56,457 bases of DNA from Holophagae bacterium (GTDB lineage: Bacteria > Acidobacteriota > Holophagae > Acanthopleuribacterales > Acanthopleuribacteraceae), in NCBI GenBank assembly GCA_029263455.1, contig JAJCXM010000033.1, forward strand, positions 1 through 56,457, given 5' to 3'. The notes under the pieces were generated by a model. That model had not been told where the DNA came from and ran no database searches. It worked only from the letters and a program-made list of their open reading frames with translations. Both the position numbers and the translations under genes were made by a program. The stretch's first letter is position 1, and every line of letters starts with the position of its first letter. Below, one piece after another: positions 47,238 through 55,615 of this stretch.

Positions 47238-47917
47238 GATGTGACCTCCGTCTTTAAAGGGATAAGGTGAGAAATACCCTGCTTGTCGATGCGTAATAGC
47301 TGATCGTTGCTCATTATTTTGTTGAGACTGGCGTCAAAAGGTTCCGAAGCTACACCGAACCGGCTCTTCGTGCTCCCGTAATGCAAGGTGAAGTATTCGT
47401 GGTCTTGACGGTATTGATTGCATATCAGCGTTTCGTCGGCGCGCGCCCAGACAAAATTATTGGCGCGTAAGACCCGGCTACGTTGTTCGATTAAGTTGGC
47501 GACACGTCTAACCCTTTGAATACCAGACTCCGGATGATCGCTCCGCAACAGGTGGAATATGCGTGCAGCGCCACTTCGGCCAGGAACGCGCAACCTAACA
47601 CCACGTAACTCACCATTAAAGGCAAATGCCTGTTGGCTAGAAGCGAATGGCATGTTGTTGGGCAGAATGATGTCGTGTTGTTCAAAGGCGCTTCGTGCAT
47701 GTATCAAGAAACGGGTGGAACGCGGGATGTTGGTTCTTTTGGATTCCCAGATAGGGACTATTTCGCGATGTAAGTGCCAGCCATAAGGCGTCCACCAGGA
47801 GATACCCCAGCCGTCACCTTGAAATTCGTGGCTTGACCGGCAACGTTGCGCGAAGGCTTCCAATAGTTCGTCAATCGCGAAGGGGTTTTCGTCTTGCACG
47901 TACGCAAATCTGCACAT
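47228..47917 (-). CDS. Class II glutamine amidotransferase-like Ntn hydrolase within the LysW operon
   Basis: 229 residues beginning MCRF, so removal of Met exposes the nucleophile Cys2. Other class II motifs are kept: DGWGISWW (35-42), HAR with Arg75, and FNGEL with oxyanion Asn101-Gly102. It is single-domain, like YafJ, EgtC and Dug3, with no synthetase domain. EgtC and Dug3 hydrolyse gamma-glutamyl amides. It sits between lysY (2-base gap) and lysZ (10-base overlap), so is clearly part of the LysW operon. I infer a gamma-glutamyl amidase acting on the LysW C-terminus (Gln deamidation and/or product release). Alternatively it is an unrelated glutaminase. Confidence 0.78.
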   Translation of the reverse strand: MCRFAYVQDENPFAIDELLEAFAQRCRSSHEFQGDGWGISWWTPYGWHLHREIVPIWESKRTNIPRSTRFLIHARSAFEQHDIILPNNMPFASSQQAFAFNGELRGVRLRVPGRSGAARIFHLLRSDHPESGIQRVRRVANLIEQRSRVLRANNFVWARADETLICNQYRQDHEYFTLHYGSTKSRFGVASEPFDASLNKIMSNDQLLRIDKQGISHLIPLKTEVTSCA

Positions 47918-47919
47918 GG

Positions 47920-48960
47920 CTACACCGGGCTCAAGCCAGGAAATGTGAGTGCCAACTGCTCGTCAAATCCCATCATGATATTGAGACACTGCACGGCTTG
48001 ACCGGCAGCACCCTTCATTAAGTTGTCAATGGCGCTCATGATCACCAAGCGCCCAGACCGCTCATCCACAGCCAACGCGATGTCACAGAAATTGGACCCA
48101 GCCAGGTATTTAGGTTCGGGCACGCGATGGATTCCTTGTCGCTGAGAGATCAGGCGAATGAAAGGATCGTTCTTGTAGAATTCACGGAACATGGCGAGAA
48201 TTTCTCGCCAGTTTAGTCTGTCTTTCAAAGTGACATGGCTGGTGGCCAGCACGCCACGCACTTGGTCAACGGCAGTGGCTGACATGTCCAATTGCATGGG
48301 TCCGAAGCTCCCCAGTGCCATTTCTACTTCGGCCGTGTGTCGGTGACCCGTTGGTTGAAAACTACGTAAACAGCCCGATCGAAGAGGGTGGTGCGAGCCT
48401 TCATTGGCAGAAGCACCAGCCTGTGAACTACTCACTTTCACTTCGCAAATGACGGGTTGATCAATCAAGCCAGCGTGAGCGATGGGTAGAAGTCCCAATA
48501 TGATGGCCGTCGCATTGCAGCCCGCGCCCGTGACGCGCCGTGCTTCAGGTAATAGGCCGCGGTTTAGTTCGGGGACGCCATAAACGAACGACGACAGGAG
48601 GTCTGGCCGCGCGTGTTCCGTCGTGTACCACTGGCAATAACGCTCGCTCGTGTCCAAACGAAAATCAGACGACAAATCAATGATCGTTGGGGCGAGTTTG
48701 CTCAGTTCGTCGATTCGCAGCATCGCTTGCCCGTGTGGCAGGCACAAGAACAGCACATCAACGGCTTCTAACGTTGCCAGCGACGTAAATGCCAAAGATT
48801 TGATATGTCTCAGGTTAGGGTGGACGACCGATACCGGCTTGCCCGCCCACCGTTCTGACGTGACCTGCGTCAGCTCAACTTCAGGGTGCTGTAGCAACAA
48901 GCGGATGAGTTCTCCGCCCGTGTAACCAGAACCGCCGACAATTGCGACTTGTAAACTCAT
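47920..48960 (-). CDS. lysY: LysW-gamma-phosphate semialdehyde reductase LysY (ArgC-like)
   Basis: 346 residues. Rossmann motif GGSGYTGGELIRLL at residues 9-22, catalytic Cys148 in GAGCNAT, and His in PTGHRHTAEVE. The whole length reads closely like Thermus LysY (VHPNLR, DLSSDFRL, SSSQAGASANEGSHHP, AIDNLMKGAAGQAVQCLN, ending FPGLSPV). It reduces the carrier-bound acyl phosphate to the semialdehyde with NADPH. It overlaps lysX by 4 bases. Confidence 0.92.
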   Translation of the reverse strand: MSLQVAIVGGSGYTGGELIRLLLQHPEVELTQVTSERWAGKPVSVVHPNLRHIKSLAFTSLATLEAVDVLFLCLPHGQAMLRIDELSKLAPTIIDLSSDFRLDTSERYCQWYTTEHARPDLLSSFVYGVPELNRGLLPEARRVTGAGCNATAIILGLLPIAHAGLIDQPVICEVKVSSSQAGASANEGSHHPLRSGCLRSFQPTGHRHTAEVEMALGSFGPMQLDMSATAVDQVRGVLATSHVTLKDRLNWREILAMFREFYKNDPFIRLISQRQGIHRVPEPKYLAGSNFCDIALAVDERSGRLVIMSAIDNLMKGAAGQAVQCLNIMMGFDEQLALTFPGLSPV

Positions 48961-49808
48961 GTCGCAGTCCCGACCGACTGTGGCTGTGCGACAAATAACG
49001 CCGTTTCCAAGGCCAGATCAATGCCTGTCGGGCCGATACTATTGCGAAACTCCATGCGGTCATTAATCTCGTTGACCAGGTATCCGTTGGGCGATTCCAG
49101 CAGGTCGATGGCCAATAGACCGCCGCCAACTGCCTGTGCTGCGCGCAAAGCCAACTCCTCAAGCTCTGCGTTCATCGGTAGACCCGATACCGTAGCGCCT
49201 CTTGCTGTGTTGGTGATCCAGTGCTCGGAGTGACGGTAAATGGCGGCAAACGCTCGATTCCCCGCGACAAATACACGGATGTCGCGACCCATTTTTGAGA
49301 CATACGCCTGCACAAAAAAGACGTGATGTTGCGGTCCTCCCAAAATAGATTTGTGTTCGATGATGGCTTCAGCCGCATGGCGGTCATGTACTTTGGCGAG
49401 TAAGCGGCCCCACGAACCGATCGGCGGCTTGAGCACACATGGATAACCGATCTCTTCAATCGCCATGAGCGCTTCGTTGGCTGAGAAGGCAACTCGGAAT
49501 TCAGGCTGAGGGATGCCGTGTCTTGCCAAAACGGAAGCAGTCCTAATCTTGTCGCCGCAGACATCAACCACAGCTGAACTGTTCAGACAGTTAACGCCAC
49601 GGGCTTCAAGTATCTGCGTGATGGCTGCAGCATGGGTCTGGCTGACACTGCGAACGAATGCGATATCCGTCGTTTCGGGTGTTATGTCTGCCAGTTCGGA
49701 TTCGTGCGTCAAGTTCAGCGAAACATGATCAAGCGAATTGAAGGCGTCGATAAGCAGACGTTCTTCCTGTCGTAAGATGCCATGGACCAAGGCGACGCGG
49801 GTCATCAT
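48957..49808 (-). CDS. lysX: LysW-amino acid ligase LysX (RimK-like ATP-grasp)
   Basis: 283 residues. The ATG at 49808 overlaps the lysW stop (ATGA), so it is chosen over an in-frame TTG within lysW. ATP-grasp motifs: CVLKPPIGSWGRLLAKV, QAYVSKMGRDIRVFV, AIYRHSEHWITNTARG, and metal-binding NEINDRMEFRNS. It closely follows Thermus LysX, which ligates the alpha-amino group of aminoadipate to the gamma-carboxyl of the LysW terminal Glu. The substrate-selecting end (RNSIGPTGID) differs from the Thermus version, so specificity for glutamate or aminoadipate is open. As encoded, its partner LysW ends in Gln. Confidence 0.92.
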   Translation of the reverse strand: MMTRVALVHGILRQEERLLIDAFNSLDHVSLNLTHESELADITPETTDIAFVRSVSQTHAAAITQILEARGVNCLNSSAVVDVCGDKIRTASVLARHGIPQPEFRVAFSANEALMAIEEIGYPCVLKPPIGSWGRLLAKVHDRHAAEAIIEHKSILGGPQHHVFFVQAYVSKMGRDIRVFVAGNRAFAAIYRHSEHWITNTARGATVSGLPMNAELEELALRAAQAVGGGLLAIDLLESPNGYLVNEINDRMEFRNSIGPTGIDLALETALFVAQPQSVGTAT

Positions 49809-49966
49809 TGACCCCAATCTTCTTCATCAGCAGGAATCTCTTGTAACGCCAAGGGTGTGATCGTCAATACTTCAAACTCACTCAAACACTCACCACACGA
49901 AACAACTTGGTGCACCACTAAATCGGTATTTTGGTCCATCACAGAACCGCAAATCGTGCATGACAT
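49805..49966 (-). CDS. lysW: Amino-group carrier protein LysW with unusual C-terminal Gln
   Basis: 53 residues from the ATG at 49966 (GGAGGT five bases upstream), close to the 54 of Thermus LysW. Four zinc cysteines lie in CTIC (3-6) and CGEC (24-27). The acidic C-terminus ADEEDWG is the family signature, but the final codon is CAA (Gln53) immediately before TGA, not Glu. LysW-family carriers use the gamma-carboxyl of a terminal Glu to hold the intermediate. The codon was checked base by base on the complementary strand (49808-49810). The stop overlaps the lysX start. Confidence 0.9.
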   Translation of the reverse strand: MSCTICGSVMDQNTDLVVHQVVSCGECLSEFEVLTITPLALQEIPADEEDWGQ

Positions 49967-50092
49967 GTTGACCTCCAAAATTGAAAGACCGGGATCCTTC
50001 GTTGATGGGCTGCATGCTAGCTGTCGCTGGCGTTCAGGTCCAAAAAATCGAAAAAATAGTTGTATTTGAACCACGCTGTGTTGCATTTGTAA

Positions 50093-50109
50093 CAAACATC
50101 TGTTGTTTG
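50093..50109. promoter_or_regulatory. Inverted repeat in the lysW / ACT-gene divergent region
   Basis: CAAACA (50093-50098) and TGTTTG (50104-50109) form a 6-bp inverted repeat with a five-base loop. It lies 63 bases before the ACT-domain gene start and 127 bases before lysW, so is a possible operator for both. No regulator is known. Confidence 0.3.
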
Positions 50110-50171
50110 ATCATCATGATGGCCACGCGTTTTTGATCGATTCGCAACGCCCTTTGAGCTAGGCTTGAACC

Positions 50172-50825
50172 ATGAAGAGGATAGGAGATGCCGTCGAAGA
50201 GATTGTCCACGCCAACGCTGCACTGCGTTTTGGCTTTCACCATGGACTACTCAATCTCACCCAGACGGCCAAGTTCATTAAGCCGTTGGTTGAAGCACGG
50301 ACGATGAAAGACATCAAAATCAGCGCCCTGGTGATGGCGTTATCGCGCTATGGGAAGAACCACACGCCGCCCACTCTTAACGTTCAATTTCAAATTGACC
50401 ATGTACGCGTACACCACGGCTTGGTATCCGTCACCTGGCCGAAGTCTGAGGAAGTTCACCGCGCCGTTGCTAAACTCTTCACGCAAGTTGAGCAGAAAGA
50501 TTTGTTTTTGACCGTGTCGGAAGGCGTCAGCGAGATTACCGTCATCACTGAACGTGACCTGTTTGAATCGATCGAAGCCAAGCTTAGAGAGAAGATCGAA
50601 ATACGAACAACACGTGTCACCGGCATCGGGGTTAAGTTTGGCAAACGGTACTTGAATCAGCCCGGACTGTTGAGTCATATCCTGCAGCAGATTTCGTTTC
50701 AGGGGATTAATGTCGTTGAAGTGGCATCAACGGCTACTGAATTCGTGGTTTACGTCCATGACCTTGACGCCCAGCTCGCGTTCGAGTCGATTTATCAGAG
50801 ATTCTGTGTGCAGCCCAATGAATAG
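50172..50825 (+). CDS. ACT-domain regulatory protein
   Basis: 217 residues. The first ~75 residues are helical (ALRFGFHHGLLNLTQTAKFIKPLVEARTMKDIKISALVMALSRY), similar to an N-terminal module seen in small ACT-type proteins of archaea and some bacteria. The second half has one or two ACT-like segments, the clearest being KRYLNQPGLLSHILQQISFQGINVVEVASTATEFVVYV. ACT domains bind amino acids and regulate metabolic enzymes or transcription. Its divergent placement beside lysW suggests it senses the pathway product, by inference only. Confidence 0.75.
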   Translation: MKRIGDAVEEIVHANAALRFGFHHGLLNLTQTAKFIKPLVEARTMKDIKISALVMALSRYGKNHTPPTLNVQFQIDHVRVHHGLVSVTWPKSEEVHRAVAKLFTQVEQKDLFLTVSEGVSEITVITERDLFESIEAKLREKIEIRTTRVTGIGVKFGKRYLNQPGLLSHILQQISFQGINVVEVASTATEFVVYVHDLDAQLAFESIYQRFCVQPNE

Positions 50826-50938
50826 GTTTGAGTTTTGGCAGTTAAATGGCGGTTGCCCTAAAAACTTGTCGAATTTGGGCATCGATATTCGTTTTAGATA
50901 CGTATGATTAACGGGTGGTTTTACGTTTGGAGGCATTT

Positions 50939-51979
50939 GTGCGTCTTTTATTAATGTTATTTGCTTTGTTTTGTTTGTCGTGTGGTGACGAGTCAAATGG
51001 GGACAATGCCGAGATGGGCGGATTCGCTGTCCCGGCTGTTGTTGCCGGCGTCAAGCTTGAAAAACTTGTCGAAAATCTGGAGTTAGTTGCCACCTTACGC
51101 GCCAATGAGCGTGTGGTTGTGGCTTCAGAAGTAGACGGCGTTATTACAAAGATAGGCTTCGATGAAGGTCAAAGAGTGCAGAAAGGTGCTGCTCTATTTG
51201 TACTGGACGATGCCAAGCTCGAAACCGAGTTGGCCGCAGCTGAAGCAGAACATGCCTTGTCTTCGTTAAACCTTGAACGCGGTAAACGGTTACTTGCGGA
51301 CGAAACCCTCAATCAGCAGGACTTCGATCAGTTAGAAGCACGTTACTTGGGTAACCGAGCACGTTTGAAAAAGGCACAGGAGGATATGGACGATACCCAG
51401 ATTCTGGCGCCCTTTTCAGGGTTCATGGGCTCAAGAACCATTAGTGAGGGTCAATACGTAACCCGGGGCACCATGCTTGCCGATTTAGTGGATCTGGACA
51501 ACTTGAAAGTTGAAGCTTATGTGCCTGAACGATATATAGGCCTGATGAAAACGGGTATGTCGGTCACCTTTCGCACCGTCAGTTTCCCTGACAAGATATT
51601 TAGCGGCACCGTCTATTTTTTGGCGCCCGAAGTTGATGCGCTTAACCGCACCTTATTAATAAAAGCACGCGTTGACAATACTGACAGCCTTCTGCGTCCT
51701 GGCATGTTTGGCAATATGCAACTGACGGTCGCCGAATACGACAACGCGATGACCATTCCAGAGGCAGCCATCTCCTTCAATCGTGAAGGTGTCACGGTGA
51801 TGGTCGTCAACGAGAGTGACCAAGCAGAACTGAGAACCATAGAAATTGGTATCAGGATTTCCGGCAAAGCCCAAATCGTGTCTGGCCTAACCTCATCAGA
51901 TCGTGTGGTTGTGGAAGGTCACCAAAAACTCTATCCGGGTGCTCAGGTCACGGTCATTGAATACGAGGAGTCGCCATGA
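50939..51979 (+). CDS. RND efflux periplasmic adaptor (membrane fusion protein)
   Basis: About 346 residues from a GTG at 50939 with GGAGG six bases upstream. The N-terminus is a signal or lipoprotein-like leader (LLLMLFALFCLSCGDES). The adaptor layout follows: barrel-sandwich halves around a helical hairpin (AAEAEHALSSLNLERGKRLLADETLNQQDFDQLEARY), DTQILAPFSGFMGSRTISEGQYV, and a beta-barrel with a membrane-proximal domain. It connects the permease to an outer-membrane channel (none in the window). It overlaps the permease gene by 4 bases. Confidence 0.9.
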   Translation: MRLLLMLFALFCLSCGDESNGDNAEMGGFAVPAVVAGVKLEKLVENLELVATLRANERVVVASEVDGVITKIGFDEGQRVQKGAALFVLDDAKLETELAAAEAEHALSSLNLERGKRLLADETLNQQDFDQLEARYLGNRARLKKAQEDMDDTQILAPFSGFMGSRTISEGQYVTRGTMLADLVDLDNLKVEAYVPERYIGLMKTGMSVTFRTVSFPDKIFSGTVYFLAPEVDALNRTLLIKARVDNTDSLLRPGMFGNMQLTVAEYDNAMTIPEAAISFNREGVTVMVVNESDQAELRTIEIGIRISGKAQIVSGLTSSDRVVVEGHQKLYPGAQVTVIEYEESP

Positions 51980-54900
51980 CACCTACGTCCTTACCTCCAG
52001 AAAAACGACAAGGCATATTTGAAGCCTTAATCAAGCGACCCGTTTTGACCACCATGATGAACCTTGCACTAGTGGTTTTTGGCGTGATTGGTTTGACACG
52101 ATTACCGGTGCGCGAATTGCCCAATATTGATCCCCCGATTGTGACCGTGCTGACGGTTTTCCCAGGCGCCAGCTCTCAAGTTGTTGAGACCGAGGTAACG
52201 GAACGCTTAGAAGAAGCTGTTTCTAGTGCGGAAGGCATCAAACGTGTCACCAGTGAGAGCCGCGAACAGGTTTCGAGCATTGTCGTCGAGTTCATCCAAG
52301 GACAAGATGTAGATGTGGCCGCCCAGGACGTAAGAGACCGCGTGGCTCGAGCTAGAGGCTTACTTCCTGAAGATATTGAAGAGCCCGTTATTTCGAAACA
52401 AGATGCCACCGCTCAGCCCTTCATTTGGATTGCGCTCTTTAGCGAACGATTCACGACACAAGAACTGACCAAATACGCCGAAGACCGCATCAAAGACCGC
52501 TTGCAAACGGTTCCTGGCGTTAGTGCGATTATCTTTGGTGGTGAAAAACGTTTTGCCATGCGACTTTGGTTAGATGCCGAAAAAATGGCGGCTCGTCAAG
52601 TCACCGTACTCGACGTGCAGAATGCCTTGCAGTCTCAGAACATTGAATTACCCAGTGGTCGCGTCGAGAATCTGAACCGCGAACTCACTATCCAGACCAA
52701 GGGCCAATTGGCGTCAACCGAGGAATTCAACCGCTTGGTCATCCGTGCTGACGGAGACCGTTTGATCCGTTTCCAAGATATAGGCAAGGCGGAGCCGGGC
52801 GTCGAAGATGAACGTAGTGTCGCCCGCTACAACGGCCAGCCAGCGGTTGGTTTGGGCGTAGTGAGACAGTCGAAATCAAATGCCATTAGTGTGGCCAGGG
52901 CGCTAAAAGCGGAACTGAAACGGATCGAAGCATTTCTTCCTGAAGGGGTTGAATGTTTTATTGCTTACGATGAATCGATTTTCGTGGAGAAAGCCGTCAC
53001 CGAAGTTTGGGAAACGCTGGGTCTAGCATTCTTGTTGGTGCTGTTGACCATCTTCCTATTTCTGCGCAATATCCGGTCCACCATCATCCCAACGTTGGCC
53101 ATCCCGGTTTCGGTCATTGCCACATTTGGCTTTATGTATGTGTTTGGTTTCTCAATCAATATCTTCACACTGCTCGCCATGGTTCTTGCCATCGGCATTG
53201 TGGTTGACGATGCCATTGTGGTGCTGGAAAACGTGTATCGGCATATAGAAGCAGGGGATTCGCCGCTCGTAGCCGCCCAGAAGACGATGCGCGAAATCGC
53301 GTTCGCCATTATTGCCATTACGTTGTCGCTGGTGGCCGTATTTGTGCCGCTCGTTTTCTTACAGGGCATCACGGGTAAGCTGCTGCTCGAATTTTCGGTC
53401 GCACTTGCGGTGTCGGTTCTGATTTCGGCATTTGTGGCTTTGACGCTGACACCCATGGCCAGTGCGAAAATTTTGAAACCGATCAGCCACACGAAACACG
53501 GGCGCCTGTTCATGCTGTTTGAACGTATTTTTGACCGCATCACGGCTACCTATACACGATGGTTGACCTGGGGATTAAAGTACCGATTTGTGGTTGTATC
53601 GGTCGCTATCCTGTCGTTGTTTGGTTCGTGGTGGTTCCTAACCCATCTAGAGAAAGAGTTCCTGCCAGAAGAGGACAAAGGGTTCCTGCTGTGTATGGTG
53701 ATGGCGCCGGTTGGTTCGACGTCGGAATATTCGGATCGCATGATGCGGAAAGTCGAAAAAATCATTGCCGATGAACCCGCCGTTAAAGGCTACTTTTCGG
53801 CTGTAGCCTTGCCATTTAACGGTCCTGGCGACGCCTCCTTTGGCATCATGTTTGCCATGTTAGATGGTGGAGAACGCAAGCACGTTCGCGACATTGTCCA
53901 GGCTCCCGGCGGCATTGGCCAGCGTTTGTTCAGCGAAGTAGAAGGTGCGCTGTCGTTTGCCATTATGCCGAAAGCAATCGATACTGGCTTTGGGCAGCCG
54001 TACCAATTAATCATTCAGAACGATGATCTGGAGGACTTAGACAATTTTGCGCAGGACTTCGCCAATGACCTGCGAGGAAGCGGATTCCTTGCCAACGTTC
54101 GTTCGACATTTGAGATCACGAAGCCTGAACTAAGGGTGGAGGTGGATCGAAACAGAGCCGCTGCGCTTGGTGTGTCGGTGCAAGATATTTCGAGGACTTT
54201 GCAAATCATGTTTGGAGGACTAGACATCAGCCGCATGAAAGAGGGCGGTAAAGAATACGACGTCATCGCTCAGCTACAGCGTGTCGATAGGTTGACGCCT
54301 TCCGATCTGGATCGACTCTATGTGCCCAGTAACCGCGGTGACTTGGTTCAGCTCAGTAATCTGGTCAAGACATACGAAGGTGCCAGCCCTAACGCGATTT
54401 ACCGACACAAGCGAGTGCGATCAACGACGATTGAAGCGACGCCAATCGATATTCCGCTGGGCACAGCCGTGGCACGCACGGAAGCCATGCTCAAGGAGAA
54501 GTTACCTCCTGGCTTTGACTACGACTGGTCAGGCGAGGCCGACAGTTTACGCGAGTCAGAAGCCCAGATATTGTTCTTCCTGATCCTGGCTGTTTTGGTT
54601 GTGTACATGGTGTTGGCGGCTCAATTTGAGAGTCTCATCCACCCCTTTACGGTGATGCTGGCGTTGCCACTGGCGGGTTTCGGTGCATTTGGTGCTTTGT
54701 ATTGCTTAGACGTATTGGATAACTATGCCCAGGCATTGCATGTACAGGCACAGATGGGTGCATTGACTGGATTCAAAGCTTGGGTTGCGGCTGTATTGCC
54801 AAGGATTCCATCCATGAACCTCAACATCTTCAGTCAGGTTGGCTTGGTTCTGCTTGTCGGTCTGGTGACGAAGAACGCGATTCTGTTGGTGGAGTTCGCC

Positions 54901-55215
54901 AATCAGTTGCGAGACCAAGGACGAAGCGCTGTGCAGGCCATGATCGAAGCGGGAAGGATCCGTTTACGACCGATCTTAATGACCAGCCTGGCAACCATCG
55001 CTGGTATCTTGCCCATCGCCATTGGCTTTGGAGATGCAGCCGACAGTCGACGACCGATGGGCGTTGTCGCCGTTGGCGGCATGCTGACCAGCACGGTGCT
55101 GACCTTATTCGTGATTCCGGTGATGTACAGCGTGTTGGCAGACCTAACCGCCTGGTTCAAATCCAAATTCAAAGTAGAAGCTGATCTCGGCACGGAGCAA
55201 CCGGAGGTTGTATAG
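51976..55215 (+). CDS. RND multidrug efflux permease (HAE1, AcrB/MexF-like)
   Basis: 1079 residues with the 12-helix RND plan and two large periplasmic loops. N-terminal RPVLTTMMNLALVVFGVIGL, then PNIDPPIVTVLTVFPGASSQVVE. The proton-relay aspartates are in GIVVDDAIVVLENV (about residues 411-412), and a Lys relay candidate is in GLVTKNAILLVEFANQL. A C-terminal insertion around FKAWVAAVLPRIPSMNL makes one loop longer than in AcrB. It exports drugs, dyes or lipids using proton motive force. It forms a two-gene operon with the adaptor. Confidence 0.95.
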   Translation: MTPTSLPPEKRQGIFEALIKRPVLTTMMNLALVVFGVIGLTRLPVRELPNIDPPIVTVLTVFPGASSQVVETEVTERLEEAVSSAEGIKRVTSESREQVSSIVVEFIQGQDVDVAAQDVRDRVARARGLLPEDIEEPVISKQDATAQPFIWIALFSERFTTQELTKYAEDRIKDRLQTVPGVSAIIFGGEKRFAMRLWLDAEKMAARQVTVLDVQNALQSQNIELPSGRVENLNRELTIQTKGQLASTEEFNRLVIRADGDRLIRFQDIGKAEPGVEDERSVARYNGQPAVGLGVVRQSKSNAISVARALKAELKRIEAFLPEGVECFIAYDESIFVEKAVTEVWETLGLAFLLVLLTIFLFLRNIRSTIIPTLAIPVSVIATFGFMYVFGFSINIFTLLAMVLAIGIVVDDAIVVLENVYRHIEAGDSPLVAAQKTMREIAFAIIAITLSLVAVFVPLVFLQGITGKLLLEFSVALAVSVLISAFVALTLTPMASAKILKPISHTKHGRLFMLFERIFDRITATYTRWLTWGLKYRFVVVSVAILSLFGSWWFLTHLEKEFLPEEDKGFLLCMVMAPVGSTSEYSDRMMRKVEKIIADEPAVKGYFSAVALPFNGPGDASFGIMFAMLDGGERKHVRDIVQAPGGIGQRLFSEVEGALSFAIMPKAIDTGFGQPYQLIIQNDDLEDLDNFAQDFANDLRGSGFLANVRSTFEITKPELRVEVDRNRAAALGVSVQDISRTLQIMFGGLDISRMKEGGKEYDVIAQLQRVDRLTPSDLDRLYVPSNRGDLVQLSNLVKTYEGASPNAIYRHKRVRSTTIEATPIDIPLGTAVARTEAMLKEKLPPGFDYDWSGEADSLRESEAQILFFLILAVLVVYMVLAAQFESLIHPFTVMLALPLAGFGAFGALYCLDVLDNYAQALHVQAQMGALTGFKAWVAAVLPRIPSMNLNIFSQVGLVLLVGLVTKNAILLVEFANQLRDQGRSAVQAMIEAGRIRLRPILMTSLATIAGILPIAIGFGDAADSRRPMGVVAVGGMLTSTVLTLFVIPVMYSVLADLTAWFKSKFKVEADLGTEQPEVV

Positions 55216-55233
55216 CAAGCAGCAAGCAACAAG

Positions 55234-55481
55234 AATGTGAGTCCGAGCTTCCACGGCGCGGCGTAACTAGTGAAGCCGGCCAGCCAGAGGTTCGGCTGTC
55301 AGCCCTCATCCGACCGTGGCACACCAAGCTTCAAGTATGTGAGTCTGGCTTCCCCGGCGCGGCGTAATTGATGAAGCCGGCCAGCCAGAGGTTCGGCTGT
55401 CAGCCTCGTCCTCGCCGGCACATAAAACCTCTCCAATGTGAGTCCGACATCCGTGTCGGAGGTTCGGCTGTTAGCCCTCAA
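55234..55481. repeat. Three imperfect ~100-bp palindromic direct repeats
   Basis: Units begin at 55234, 55336 and 55435, each with ATGTGAGTC, and share 'AGAGGTTCGGCTGTCAGCC' or close variants. The third unit is shortened. Each holds palindromes: GGCTGTCAGCC in units 1 and 2, GCTTCC...GAAGCC arms in units 1 and 2, and TCCGAC/GTCGGA in unit 3. No open frame of substance spans them. They look like REP/MITE-type non-autonomous elements or a transcribed structured repeat and occupy most of the 400-bp gap between the RND operon and the toxin gene. Confidence 0.6.
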
Positions 55482-55615
55482 CCCCTCGCGCTTTGCTCCA
55501 AATCACGGACGTCACCTCGTTCGGCCTGCTCGTCCTGTCTTTTGCTCGGCAGGGTAGCCGCGAACCGAGTGCTAATAATCTTGGTGGATAAAGGCTGAAT
55601 ATGTCTGTCTGACCA

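Noticed and set aside
52965-53543. 192-residue minus-strand frame
   Set aside because: Lies within the RND permease gene on the opposite strand; Ser/Met-rich composition reflects antisense of hydrophobic codons.
55234-55481. CRISPR array
   Set aside because: Only three imperfect ~100-bp units, no 25-40-bp repeats with unique equal-length spacers, and no cas gene.
55299-55598. 60-76-residue frames across the repeats and doc upstream region
   Set aside because: They follow the repeat units rather than codon structure, lack ribosome sites and have no similarity to known proteins.
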